The notes: generated from the letters alone by a model not told the origin. Shown: positions 40,908-52,214, counted from the first letter of the stretch. The stretch is DNA of 64,000 nucleotides from Bradyrhizobium sp. CB3481 (GCF_029714305.1 NZ_CP121647.1:372001-436000); one strand, 5' to 3'. Translations and numbers: made by a program.

Positions 40908-43118
40908 ATGGACCACGCTATCAGCCACACCACCTCATCGGCATCATCGACGCGCGTCGTCGATGTGCTGGTGCCGGTCGCGCTCAATCAGACCTATTCC
41001 TACCGTGTGCCGCGCGAGATGGCGCTGAAGCCGGGCGATGTCGTCTGCGTGCCGCTCGGGCCGCGCGAGGTGGTCGCGGTGGTGTGGGCGGAAAACGCCA
41101 ATCCCGATCCGCGGCTGCACAACCGCCTGAAAGACGTCGGCGAAAAGCTCGACGTGCCGCCGTTGCGGCCGGAATTGCGCAGCCTGGTCGACTGGGTCGC
41201 CAATTACACGCTGTCCGCCCGCGGCATGGTGCTGCGCATGGCCTTGCGGATGGGAGAAAATCTAGGGCCCGAGCGGATGCGCCTCGGCGTACGGCTGGTC
41301 GGCGAGCCACCGAAGCGTCTGACGCCGGCGCGGCGGCGGCTGATCGAGGTGCTGTCGGACGGCCTGCTGCACGGCAAGTCCGAGGCCGCGCGCGAGGCCG
41401 GCGTCAGCTCCGGCGTGGTCGACGGCCTGGTCGATGAGGGAACGCTTGCCGTCGAGGCGATGCCGCCGCCGCTGGCGCCGCCGGCGCCCGATCCGGCCTT
41501 CGCGCAGCCGGAATTTTCCAGCCAGCAGCGCGCGGCCGTCGACGCGATGCGCGCGCTCGCCGCCAATGGCACGTTCCACGTCGCGCTGCTCGACGGCGTC
41601 ACCGGCTCGGGCAAGACCGAAGTCTATTTCGAGGCGATTGCCGAAGTGATCCGGCGCGGCAAGCAATGCCTGATCCTGATGCCGGAGATCGCGCTGACGG
41701 GACAATTCCTGGATCGCTTCGCACAACGTTTTGGCGTGCGCCCGCTCGAATGGCACTCGGAGCTGACGCCGCGCACGCGGCAGCGCAATTGGGCCGCGAT
41801 ATCGGCGGGCGAGGCGCCGGTCGTGGTCGGCGCGCGCTCGGCGCTGTTTATGCCCTATGCCGATCTCGGTCTCATCATCGTCGATGAAGAGCACGACCAG
41901 GCCTACAAGCAGGATGACGGCGCGCATTACCATGCCCGCGACATGGCGGTGGTGCGCGCGCACATCGCCAAGATTCCGATCGTGTTGGCCTCCGCAACGC
42001 CGTCCGTCGAGAGCGAGGTCAATGCGCGCAAGGGACGCTACCAGCGGGTCGCGTTGCCGTCGCGGTTCGGCGGCCAGCACATGCCGCATATCGAGGCGAT
42101 CGATTTGCGCCGCGCGCCGCCGCCGCGCGGCCGTTTCATCTCGCCGCCACTGGCCGAACAGGTGCAGTTTGCGATCGAGAAGCGCGAGCAGGCGCTGCTG
42201 TTCCTCAATCGGCGCGGGTATGCGCCGCTGACGCTGTGCCGGGCCTGCGGCCATCGCTTTTCCTGCACCATCTGCGACGCCTGGCTGGTCGATCACAGAT
42301 TTCGCCAGCGTCTCGTCTGTCACCATTGCGGCTTCTCGATGCCGCGCCCGAACATCTGCCCGCACTGCCAGGCCGAGGAATCGCTGGCCGCGATCGGTCC
42401 CGGCGTCGAGCGCCTGCAGGAAGAGGCGGCCGCGCTGTTTCCGAACGCGCGAACCATGGTGCTGTCGAGCGACCTCATCACCTCGATCGAGACCATGCGC
42501 AGTGAGCTCAACGAAATCGCCGAAGGCCGCGTCGACATCATCATCGGCACGCAACTGGTGGCGAAGGGGCATAATTTCCCGCGGCTCAATCTGGTCGGCG
42601 TGGTCGACGCCGATCTCGGCCTCGGCAACGGCGACCCGCGCGCCGCCGAGCGGACGTTCCAACTGCTCAACCAGGTGATCGGCCGCGCTGGCCGCGAGCA
42701 GGGCCGCGGTGTCGGCTTCCTGCAGACGCATCAGCCCGAACATCCCGTGATGAAAGCGCTGGTCGCCAGCGACCGCGAGGCGTTCTACGCCAGCGAGATC
42801 GAACAGCGCGAGCGCACCGGCTATCCGCCATTCGGCCGGCTCGCCAGCCTGATCATTTCCGCCGGCGACCGGCCGACTGCGGAAGGCTTTGCGCGCCGCC
42901 TTGCGGCCCTGGCGCCGATCGACGAGCGCATCCAGGTGCTCGGGCCCGCCGAAGCGCCGCTGGCCGTCATCAAGGGCCGCTACCGGTTCCGGATCCTGGT
43001 GAAGTCGCTGCGCAATGTCGACCTGTCGGAATATCTGCGCGAATGGCTGGCCGCGGGACCGAAGACCAAGGGCAACCTCAAACTCGAAGTCGATGTCGAT
43101 CCGCAGAGCTTTTTGTGA
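40908..43118 (+). CDS. priA: Primosomal protein N' (replication restart helicase PriA)
   Basis: PriA is the DNA helicase that reloads the replisome at stalled forks. The 736-residue protein has the DNA-binding domain (about 20-125), Walker A GVTGSGKTEVYFEA, DEEH box IIVDEEHDQAYKQ, and zinc-binding cysteines CRACGHRFSCTIC and CHHCGFSMPRPNICPHC. It then has GTQLVAKGHNFPRLNLVGVV and an end domain with RYRFRILVKSL. The ATG at 40908 was chosen over a longer frame running into the xerC gene from 40614. Confidence 0.95.
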   Translation: MDHAISHTTSSASSTRVVDVLVPVALNQTYSYRVPREMALKPGDVVCVPLGPREVVAVVWAENANPDPRLHNRLKDVGEKLDVPPLRPELRSLVDWVANYTLSARGMVLRMALRMGENLGPERMRLGVRLVGEPPKRLTPARRRLIEVLSDGLLHGKSEAAREAGVSSGVVDGLVDEGTLAVEAMPPPLAPPAPDPAFAQPEFSSQQRAAVDAMRALAANGTFHVALLDGVTGSGKTEVYFEAIAEVIRRGKQCLILMPEIALTGQFLDRFAQRFGVRPLEWHSELTPRTRQRNWAAISAGEAPVVVGARSALFMPYADLGLIIVDEEHDQAYKQDDGAHYHARDMAVVRAHIAKIPIVLASATPSVESEVNARKGRYQRVALPSRFGGQHMPHIEAIDLRRAPPPRGRFISPPLAEQVQFAIEKREQALLFLNRRGYAPLTLCRACGHRFSCTICDAWLVDHRFRQRLVCHHCGFSMPRPNICPHCQAEESLAAIGPGVERLQEEAAALFPNARTMVLSSDLITSIETMRSELNEIAEGRVDIIIGTQLVAKGHNFPRLNLVGVVDADLGLGNGDPRAAERTFQLLNQVIGRAGREQGRGVGFLQTHQPEHPVMKALVASDREAFYASEIEQRERTGYPPFGRLASLIISAGDRPTAEGFARRLAALAPIDERIQVLGPAEAPLAVIKGRYRFRILVKSLRNVDLSEYLREWLAAGPKTKGNLKLEVDVDPQSFL

Positions 43119-43125
43119 AGCCGTC

Positions 43126-43280
43126 CGTCACCCTCCCCTGGAGGGGGAGGGTCGCCGTGTAGCGGCGGGGTGGGGTGACGGTCTCTCCACAGCCAACGGT
43201 GCCCGAGTGGAGAGATCACCCCCACCCCGTCTCACATTTCGCTGCGCTCATGTGAGCCGACCCTCCCCTCCAGGGAGGGT
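43126..43280. repeat. Palindromic element between priA and the RlpA gene
   Basis: CGTCACCCTCCCCTGGAGGG at the left matches CGACCCTCCCCTCCAGGG at the right. Inner arms GGCGGGGTGGGGTGACGG and TCACCCCCACCCCG also pair. It lies between convergent genes and resembles the ccmA-ccmB element in its C-rich arms. Confidence 0.7.
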
Positions 43281-43310
43281 AAGGAGACGCTTCACCGAAC
43301 GCAGGCAAAC

Positions 43311-43342
43311 AAAAAAGCCTGCCGTCATTTGCGACGGCAGGC
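43311..43342 (-). terminator. Intrinsic terminator of the RlpA-like gene
   Basis: GCCTGCCGTC (43317-43326) pairs with GACGGCAGGC (43333-43342) around a six-base loop. Six A residues at 43311-43316 give a T-run on the minus strand. It sits about 60 bases after the RlpA-like stop. Confidence 0.85.
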
Positions 43343-43400
43343 CTGTTGCCGCGGAAGTGCCGCGGTTACGCAACGCAACGCTTACGCGAGTCTGGTGGAC

Positions 43401-43904
43401 TTAGGAGACGACCTCGGCGGTGACGTGGCCGACGCCGGCGCCGGTCAGGCCGATGGCGCGCGCGGCACCCTTGGAGAGGTCGAGCACGCGGCCGCGGATG
43501 AACGGACCACGGTCGTTGATCGTGACAATGACGCTCTGGCCGCGATGGGTGACACGTACCTTGGTGCCGAACGGCAGCGACCGGTGGGCCGCGGTCATGG
43601 CGTTCTGGTTGAAGCGCTGGCCCGAGGCGGTCCGGCTGCCGGACTCGTTGCCGTAATAGGAGGCCTTGCCCGAGAAGCCGCGGCCGCCCGTCGGGGCGAT
43701 CGAGGCATTGGCGTTGAGCCAGCTGTCGCCGGCCGGCTGCGCCTTGGCGTGGTGGGAATGGTGATGGTGGTGATGACGATGATGCCTGGACTTGGCGGAC
43801 GCCTCGGAGACGGTGCCGCCGATCAGAACAGTTGCGGCAATCAAGGCGAAAGCCGTACGCGACCGGGTTAAAGCTCCCAGCGCTACTTTGTTGGTGTGCA
43901 ACAT
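43401..43904 (-). CDS. RlpA-like septal ring lytic transglycosylase (small form)
   Basis: The 167-residue protein has a signal peptide (hydrophobic 17-31), then a histidine-rich tract (KSRHHRHHHHHHSHHAK) and the RlpA/double-psi beta-barrel domain: GKASYYGNESGSRTASGQRF, MTAAHRSLPFGTKVRVTHRG and ITINDRGPFI. RlpA proteins cleave naked glycan strands at the septum. This one lacks the SPOR domain of enterobacterial RlpA. No lipobox is evident (the segment reads LIGGTVSEASA). A strong terminator follows. Confidence 0.88.
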   Translation of the reverse strand: MLHTNKVALGALTRSRTAFALIAATVLIGGTVSEASAKSRHHRHHHHHHSHHAKAQPAGDSWLNANASIAPTGGRGFSGKASYYGNESGSRTASGQRFNQNAMTAAHRSLPFGTKVRVTHRGQSVIVTINDRGPFIRGRVLDLSKGAARAIGLTGAGVGHVTAEVVS

Positions 43905-44168
43905 TAAACTAGTCCCTCAGATAGTATTGCCACATACGTGACAAATGGAACCCCCGTCCCAGTTTCAGCGGATGCCGTTTGGTCAGGCAATGAGGCGTGA
44001 ATTGGGCAGTAAATCCGGAATGTCGCGCGCTGACATATCTTGTTACCGTGGTCAACTAATCGAAGGATATTCCGTAATCTTGCGCTTTAACGAACTTTTA
44101 ACCTATTAAATACTGTCTGTTACTTGCGAATACAGTCATCCCTAAGAAGGGAAAGATTTAGGCAAGTA

Positions 44169-44351
44169 ATGGCCAAATGGAGGAGATCTGCCTCGTTCGT
44201 TCCGAACGGTGACGGTCATAGCGGCCATGCAAATACGGGCGGAACAAATTCGCCTGTCGGGGACGAAGCCATTCAGCCGACCGGCAGCCGGAGCCAAAAT
44301 TCCGGCGCACTGATCCCGCATCAACGGCATCTTGAGGGGCCTGAAAATTGA
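44169..44351 (+). CDS. Doubtful small ORF
   Basis: The 60-residue product begins MAKWRRSASFVPNGDGHSGH and is polar and rich in Gly/Ser/Asn. No signal peptide, membrane segment or known motif is seen, and only a weak AGG lies before the ATG. It is co-oriented with the atp operon and about 210 bases upstream of it. It may well be non-coding. Confidence 0.15.
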   Translation: MAKWRRSASFVPNGDGHSGHANTGGTNSPVGDEAIQPTGSRSQNSGALIPHQRHLEGPEN

Positions 44352-44434
44352 CGTGCGACAAGGCATCGCCCGAACGTGCGGTCATGTTGCACCTGCGCGC
44401 TTGCTATGTTAGCAAAGCCGCGATTTTAACGATC

Positions 44435-44526
44435 CCGGCACTTCTCGTGCCGGTCGAAAATCGAAGTCCCGCTTGAATTCCAAGGGCTTGGATCGCTAGG
44501 CGCCGCTACCCGCGGCGACGGTTTTT
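44435..44526 (+). promoter_or_regulatory. Tandem hairpins in the atp operon leader
   Basis: CCGGCAC (44435-44441) pairs with GTGCCGG (44447-44453) around TTCTC. CGCCGC (44501-44506) pairs with GCGGCG (44512-44517) around TACCC, and ACGGTTTTT follows. The second hairpin resembles an intrinsic terminator located 37 bases before the atpH GTG, so attenuation of the operon or RNA protection is possible. Confidence 0.45.
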
Positions 44527-44562
44527 CCCTTGCGAGTTTGACAGCTAATAAAGAGCGAGTCT

Positions 44563-46652
<2,090 letters not shown>

Positions 46653-46743
46653 TGATTGCCGCCAGGGCCCGGCATCGGCCGGGCCCGGCGAAATAGTGGC
46701 TTGCGGTCTGGCCTGAGGGTCGGATCGCCGGGGTGAACTGAGA

Positions 46744-47619
46744 ATGGCTTCACTTAAAGACATGCGGGTCCGCATCGCCTCGACCAAGGCGACGCAGAAG
46801 ATCACCAAGGCGATGCAGATGGTCGCAGCTTCCAAGCTGCGCCGCGCGCAGACCGCCGCCGAGGCCGCGCGGCCCTACGCCCAGAAGATGGACGCGGTGA
46901 TTTCCAACATCGCGGCTGCTGCGGCGGGCTCGCCCGGCGCGCCGGCGCTCTTGGCCGGCACCGGCCGCGACCAGGTTCATCTGCTGCTGGTCTGCACCGG
47001 CGAACGCGGCCTGTCCGGCGCCTTCAACTCGGCGATCGTGCGTCTCGCCCGCGAGCGCGCTCTGTCGCTGATGAACCAGGGCAAGGAAGTCAAATTCTTC
47101 TGCGTCGGCCGCAAGGGCTACGAGCAGCTCCGCCGCACCTTCGAAAAGCAGATCGTCGAGCACCTCGACCTGCGCGGCGTGCGCCAGCTCGGCTTCGTGA
47201 ATGCCGAGGACATCGCCAAGAAGGTGCTGGCCCGCTTCGAGGCCGGCGAGTTCGATGTCTGCACGTTGTTCTATTCGCAGTTCAAGTCGGTCATCGCGCA
47301 GATCCCGACGGCGCAGCAGATCATTCCGCTGGTCGTTGAAGGCGAAGCCAGCAACGGTTCGGCGTCGGCCTACGAATACGAGCCGGAGGAGGACGAAATC
47401 CTCACCCGCCTCCTGCCACGCAATCTCGCGGTGCAGATCTTCCGCGCGCTGCTCGAAAACAACGCTTCGTTCTACGGCGCGCAGATGAGCGCGATGGACA
47501 ACGCGACGCGCAATGCGGGCGAAATGATCCGCAAGCAGACACTGGTCTACAACCGCACGCGTCAGGCCCAGATCACCAAGGAACTCATCGAAATCATCTC
47601 CGGCGCAGAAGCAGTCTGA
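46744..47619 (+). CDS. atpG: ATP synthase F1 gamma subunit
   Basis: AtpG is the rotor shaft of F1. The 291-residue sequence begins [20 protein letters not shown] and ends [14 protein letters not shown], the two conserved coiled-coil ends of the family. [15 protein letters not shown] is another family block. It is followed after 34 bases by atpD. Confidence 0.97.
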   Translation: MASLKDMRVRIASTKATQKITKAMQMVAASKLRRAQTAAEAARPYAQKMDAVISNIAAAAAGSPGAPALLAGTGRDQVHLLLVCTGERGLSGAFNSAIVRLARERALSLMNQGKEVKFFCVGRKGYEQLRRTFEKQIVEHLDLRGVRQLGFVNAEDIAKKVLARFEAGEFDVCTLFYSQFKSVIAQIPTAQQIIPLVVEGEASNGSASAYEYEPEEDEILTRLLPRNLAVQIFRALLENNASFYGAQMSAMDNATRNAGEMIRKQTLVYNRTRQAQITKELIEIISGAEAV

Positions 47620-47653
47620 CCGGACAAGAAATTCGGATCGAAGGAGACAATAA

Positions 47654-49096
<1,443 letters not shown>

Positions 49097-49100
49097 GGGG

Positions 49101-49177
49101 CGAATGGCGAATAGGGAGTGGCGAATAGCGCTGCTCCCTGTTCTTCCCCATTCGCTATTCGCAACTCGCCACTCGCA
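49101..49177. repeat. Palindromic element between atpD and atpC
   Basis: CGAATGGCGAATAGGGAGTG and GCGAATAGCG at the left pair with CATTCGCTATTCGC and CTCGCCACTCGC at the right, so the arms are imperfect inverted repeats. The right arm lies about ten bases before the atpC ATG, and the AGG just after it is the only ribosome-site-like sequence before that start. Confidence 0.7.
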
Positions 49178-49185
49178 GGTTTTCC

Positions 49186-49593
49186 ATGGCTACCTTCCAC
49201 TTCGATCTCGTTTCACCTGAAAAGCTCGCCTTCTCCGGCGAGGTGGACCAGGTCGACATTCCCGGCCTGGAAGGCGATTTCGGCGTGCTGGCTGGCCACG
49301 CACCGGTCGTGGCCGCGGTTCGTCCGGGTATCCTGACCATCACCACTGGTGGCACCCATGAAAAGGTGATCGTGCTCGGCGGCCTCGCCGAAATGTCGGG
49401 GAGCGGCCTGACCGTGCTCGCCGACGTCGCCACCTCGATCGCCGATGTCGACCGTGCACAGTTCGCCGAGACCATCGCCGAGATGGAGGCCAAGCTCGCC
49501 GAGAAGGAAGGCTCCGAACTCGATCACGCCATCGAGCGGCTGGATCACTTCAAGAGCATCCAGATCGAGCTCAACGCCACGGCTATGCACTAA
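49186..49593 (+). CDS. atpC: ATP synthase F1 epsilon subunit
   Basis: AtpC sits at the base of the F1 rotor and restrains ATP hydrolysis. The 135-residue protein begins [20 protein letters not shown] with the beta-sandwich core [20 protein letters not shown] and a short C-terminal helical part. It is the last gene of the operon and precedes a strong terminator at 49642-49669. The ribosome site before its ATG is weak (AGGTTTTCC) and lies at the end of a palindromic repeat. Confidence 0.95.
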   Translation: MATFHFDLVSPEKLAFSGEVDQVDIPGLEGDFGVLAGHAPVVAAVRPGILTITTGGTHEKVIVLGGLAEMSGSGLTVLADVATSIADVDRAQFAETIAEMEAKLAEKEGSELDHAIERLDHFKSIQIELNATAMH

Positions 49594-49641
49594 GCCCCGG
49601 GGCACCGCTCCGGGGCGCAATGAAGGCCCGGATCGCATCAG

Positions 49642-49669
49642 CGCTCGTCACATCGTGACGGGCGTTTTT
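49642..49669 (+). terminator. Intrinsic terminator of the atp operon
   Basis: CGCTCGTCAC (49642-49651) pairs with GTGACGGGCG (49655-49664), ten base pairs with one G-U, around a three-base loop; TTTTTG and further T residues follow. It is 48 bases after the atpC stop. A second hairpin (GCCCCGG with CCGGGGC, 49594-49616) lies between. Confidence 0.9.
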
Positions 49670-49793
49670 GATTTTCTTGACCCCCAAGAGCCGAACGTCC
49701 CGACGTTGTGCCAAGTCGCTACGCGCAGCAATAGTCGGACTATCGCGATCCGTCCGCTTTCGGCCGGGTCGAACCACTCGTCATACGCTCGGC

Positions 49794-50015
49794 CTAGTCA
49801 CTGCTCGCATCGGACGCTGGCCCAACCGCGACGATGACATTCTGTAGTGCCCCGGACCGCTCGACGGTCAGGCGGACTTGCTCGCCGATCCGGGCAAGAC
49901 CAATGCGGTTGCGAAGTTGTGCGGCCGAGTGGATTGGGCGGTCGTCCGCCCGTAGCACGATGTCGCCCTTGCGCAGGCCGGCCACCTCCGCCGGCGAGCC
50001 GGCCGGGGTCAGCAT
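49794..50015 (-). pseudogene. PDZ-only remnant of an HtrA/Deg-type protease
   Basis: The 73-residue ORF matches only the last PDZ domain of HtrA/DegP/DegQ: GSPAEVAGLRKGDIVLRADD, then SAAQLRNRIGLARIGEQVRL and a short end. No protease domain is present upstream in any frame; similarity appears to start a few residues before the ATG (ADV before MLTPAG), and an in-frame stop cuts it about 25 codons upstream. Its ATG overlaps the stop of the preceding small ORF (ATGCTGA). It may still be translated as a free PDZ protein. Confidence 0.6.
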
Positions 50016-50338
50016 GACGTCAGCCTCCGTGTCATGGCCTGCCAGCGCGGTCGCCTCCGGCCGCTGATGTCGGTTCGCTGCGCGGGCTCGTCATCGCCAT
50101 CGAGCTGGCGCAAAGCGGCCAGGATATCGGCAAGCCGGACAGGATGACCCATGCCGGGAATGTCGCGCAGGCCCGGACAGGACTCGACCGCGAACATGTC
50201 GGAAGCCCATGAAGACAGGATCACGCGTTTCTCGGCGTCGGAAAGCTGCCCGTTGCTCAATACTTCACTGGGGGAATCATAATGTGCGGCGGGATGAAAC
50301 AGCGCAAAGTCGGTGGTGCTCAGATCGGCCTTGCTCAT
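50009..50338 (-). CDS. Hypothetical protein in the heat-shock cluster
   Basis: The 109-residue ORF begins MSKADLSTTDFALFHPAAHY and has LSDAEKRVILSSWASDMFAV as a distinctive block, followed by a charged end. No family could be assigned, though the compact helical core looks like a real small protein. An ATG with AAGGAGACCG upstream supports it (AGTAAGGAGA). It lies 76 bases after the second hsp20 gene on the same strand, so it is probably part of the same heat-shock transcript. Its last bases overlap the PDZ remnant. Confidence 0.6.
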   Translation of the reverse strand: MSKADLSTTDFALFHPAAHYDSPSEVLSNGQLSDAEKRVILSSWASDMFAVESCPGLRDIPGMGHPVRLADILAALRQLDGDDEPAQRTDISGRRRPRWQAMTRRLTSC

Positions 50339-50414
50339 CGAACGGTCTCCTTACTCTCCTTTCCCTGGAATAAGCGTGGTGACGGCGGCGGCACGCTGCG
50401 CCGCCGCCAATGCA

Positions 50415-50915
50415 TCATTGGTTGCTGATCGGGATGCGCTTGACAGACGAACGCGCCTGCTCGGATTTCGGCAGCGTGATCGTCAAGACGCCGTCGTGGA
50501 ATTTGGCTTCGGCCTTGTCTTCCTCGACGCCGTCGAGCGGGATCTGCCGCTCGAACGAACCGTAATAGCGCTCGGTGAAGTATCTGCCGCCACTATCGGT
50601 ACGCTCGGACTTCTTCTCGCCGCGCAAGGTCAGAACGCCGTTGGCGATCTCGAGCTGAACGTCTTTTTCCGTCAGCCCCGGCAGTTCAGCCGTCACCTTC
50701 AGCTCCTTGTCGGTCTCGTTGAGTTCGATACTCGGCCATCCGAAGCGACCTTCCATCAGCGGGCTGCCAAAACGGGCTGGCACCCCGAAGCCTCTGAAGA
50801 CATCGTCGAACAGCCGGTTCATTTCCCGATGGAGGGTGAAGAAAGGATCGTAGCCCTCGCGCGAAGACGTGAGCTCCTGATTTCTCGACCACGGGATCAG
50901 ATCGCGAATAGCCAT
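50415..50915 (-). CDS. Small heat-shock protein, Hsp20 family (class B-like)
   Basis: The 166-residue chaperone binds unfolding proteins and keeps them soluble. It has an N-terminal arm with REMNRLFDDVFRGF, the alpha-crystallin domain (about 60-150) with DKELKVTAELPGLTEKDVQL and GVLTLRGEKK, and the C-terminal GVLTITLPKSEQ block. The I-X-I/V motif (RIPI) is present near the end (VKRIPISNQ). It has a strong ribosome site CAGGAGGACACACT before the ATG. It follows the other hsp20 gene after 87 bases. Confidence 0.9.
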   Translation of the reverse strand: MAIRDLIPWSRNQELTSSREGYDPFFTLHREMNRLFDDVFRGFGVPARFGSPLMEGRFGWPSIELNETDKELKVTAELPGLTEKDVQLEIANGVLTLRGEKKSERTDSGGRYFTERYYGSFERQIPLDGVEEDKAEAKFHDGVLTITLPKSEQARSSVKRIPISNQ

Positions 50916-51002
50916 AGTGTGTCCTCCTGAGAGATTGCTGTTGCTCGCATAGGCCCGCGCGCGGCGGGAAATCCGCGCAGAGCCCGCACTACCAAAGGCG
51001 CC

Positions 51003-51455
51003 TTAAGCCGCCTTCTGCTCGATCTGATGGGAAGCGGCGGCGTTGCCGATCGGGATGCGCCGCGGCTTCATCGCGTCAGGCACTTCGCGAACCAGGTCGA
51101 CGATCAAGAGACCGTCCTTGAACGAGGCCTGCTTGACCTGCACATAATCGGCGAGATTGAACACCCGCCGGAACGGCCGGGCCGCGATGCCGTGATACAG
51201 GTATTCGCGTTGCTCGGCGTTGGGCTTCTGGCCCTCGATGATCAGCGTGTCTCGCTCTGCAGTTACGCTGATGTCGTCCATGCCGAAGCCGGCGACCGCG
51301 AGCGAAATCCGGTACGCGTCTTCGCCGACGCGTTCGACGTTATAGGGCGGGTAGTTGTCGTCGGTCGAGTGCCGCAAGCTGCTGTCGAGCAGGTCGGCCA
51401 GATGATCGAAACCGATCGTGGAACGCCACAGGGGTGAAAAGTCAAAGGTCCTCAT
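51003..51455 (-). CDS. Small heat-shock protein, Hsp20 family (IbpA/HspA-like)
   Basis: The 150-residue protein begins MRTFDFSPLWRSTIGFDHLA, which is the class A N-terminus of Bradyrhizobium HspA-like proteins. Its alpha-crystallin domain runs from YNVERVGEDAYRISLAVAGF to GLLIVDLVREVPDAMKPRRI. The chosen start (51455) is next to AAGGAGGA in the ROSE-like hairpin; the frame also runs upstream for 21 codons but this would cross the hairpin. This is the first gene of the heat-shock group. Confidence 0.92.
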   Translation of the reverse strand: MRTFDFSPLWRSTIGFDHLADLLDSSLRHSTDDNYPPYNVERVGEDAYRISLAVAGFGMDDISVTAERDTLIIEGQKPNAEQREYLYHGIAARPFRRVFNLADYVQVKQASFKDGLLIVDLVREVPDAMKPRRIPIGNAAASHQIEQKAA

Positions 51456-51563
51456 AGCCAAGTCCTCCTTAGGAGCAAGATGGATACGAAGGAGCGTCGG
51501 ACACCGTCCGGCGCCCACTCAACTCGCCGGACCCGAGCTGGCATCCGGCACCGCGACTGGCGG
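51456..51563 (-). promoter_or_regulatory. ROSE-like RNA thermometer upstream of hsp20
   Basis: On the minus strand TTGCTCCT (51478-51471) pairs with AAGGAGGA (51470-51463), which is the ribosome site: C-G, C-G, U-A and C-G pairs, then a bulged G, then U-G and U-A. A bulged-G TTGCT opposite the Shine-Dalgarno is the hallmark of ROSE elements. A further stem, GTCCGGCG with CGCCGGAC (51532-51525 and 51513-51506), lies upstream. The leader length (about 100 bases) is typical. Confidence 0.85.
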
Positions 51564-51570
51564 CAAAAAT

Positions 51571-51600
51571 CGAATTAGAAAAAGGCCGAAAAGTTTCAAG
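51571..51600 (-). promoter_or_regulatory. RpoH (sigma-32-like) promoter of the hsp20 group
   Basis: The -35 CTTGAAAC (51600-51593) and the -10 CTAATTC (51578-51572) are separated by 18 bases after CTTG, close to the alphaproteobacterial RpoH consensus CTTG-N17/18-CYTATNT. The start of transcription would be near 51563, giving a leader of about 108 bases. Confidence 0.6.
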
Positions 51601-51693
51601 AGGCGGTGAGGAAAAAATTTTGGGGGCCGCGCGCCCCGCGGCGGCAGACTTAATCAAGCGTAAATGGCCGGGCCGGGCGCTGAAGGGGCAAGG

Positions 51694-51936
51694 TCAGCTG
51701 CGGCCGGTGTGCTGCTCCTGGTCGAGGCCTCTCGCCCGCAGGCCGTTCGGTCTGGGGCCAACGGCCAGCATCATGAAGAGCGTTCGATAAACTTGGTAGC
51801 GGGCGGCCGGGCGCGTACGCTCGCGCCCGCGCATGAGCAGCGTGCCATCCTGGTCTCGCACCTGCCATTCGAAGCTTCGGCGGCGCTTGAATACGATCAC
51901 ATCCTTCATGTCGGGCGAGACATCATGCGGTGTCAC
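51694..51936 (-). CDS. Small hypothetical protein
   Basis: The 80-residue ORF has no recognised family. From the ATG ten codons in, the product would read MKDVIVFKRRRSFEWQVRDQ, a compact basic sequence, and the end is GLDQEQHTGRS. Coding evidence is limited. It precedes the heat-shock promoter and is co-oriented with the small ORF at 51975, 40 bases upstream. Confidence 0.4.
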   Translation of the reverse strand: MTPHDVSPDMKDVIVFKRRRSFEWQVRDQDGTLLMRGRERTRPAARYQVYRTLFMMLAVGPRPNGLRARGLDQEQHTGRS

Positions 51937-51974
51937 TTACATCAAGCGCAACGGCCGATCGGTGCCAGATTGAT

Positions 51975-52214
51975 CTAGGCCGCCGAGGAAATCGGCGGCT
52001 GCGTGTTGGAATTCTGGATCCTGGGAGCCTGAAAGGCGAGCGGGAAAGTGGAGGCTGCGAGTTTTTCCAGCGCTGATTGCTCTTCGGACAGGCGCGCTTC
52101 GATGTACTGGCGCTCCAGCTCTGTCAGCCTGGTTTTTAGAAGGCGGCGATAACGGTCGATGTTATTGCGATGCGTTCGCAAACGGGCGAGCTTTTCATCA
52201 ATCATCTTCGTCAT
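51975..52214 (-). CDS. Small helical hypothetical protein
   Basis: The 79-residue protein is mostly amphipathic helix and probably a coiled coil: KLARLRTHRNNIDRYRRLLK and LTELERQYIEARLSEEQ. Function is unknown. The second methionine (MIDEKLARL, start 52205) is better placed for AAAAGG than the first. A sigma-70-like promoter may lie just upstream (TTGACA at 52302-52297). A weak hairpin, CCGCCGA with TCGGCGG, covers the stop codon. Confidence 0.55.
   Translation of the reverse strand: MTKMIDEKLARLRTHRNNIDRYRRLLKTRLTELERQYIEARLSEEQSALEKLAASTFPLAFQAPRIQNSNTQPPISSAA

Larger units (their letters stand above)
43905..44562. other. 658-base region between the RlpA-like gene and the atp operon
   Basis: The left half, upstream of the RlpA-like gene, is AT-rich by local standards (43960-44130) and should hold the promoters. 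A 60-codon ORF from ATG 44169 to 44351 could be translated, but it has no recognisable family, only a weak ribosome site, and a low-complexity composition. The right half holds the atp promoter and two hairpins (44435-44453 and 44501-44526). The exact promoter was not identified. Confidence 0.5.

Noticed and set aside
44095..44110. A CtrA-type site TTAA-N7-TTAA near AACCTATTAAAT
   Set aside because: The spacing is TTAA-N4-TTAA and not seven bases, so it does not fit the CtrA consensus.
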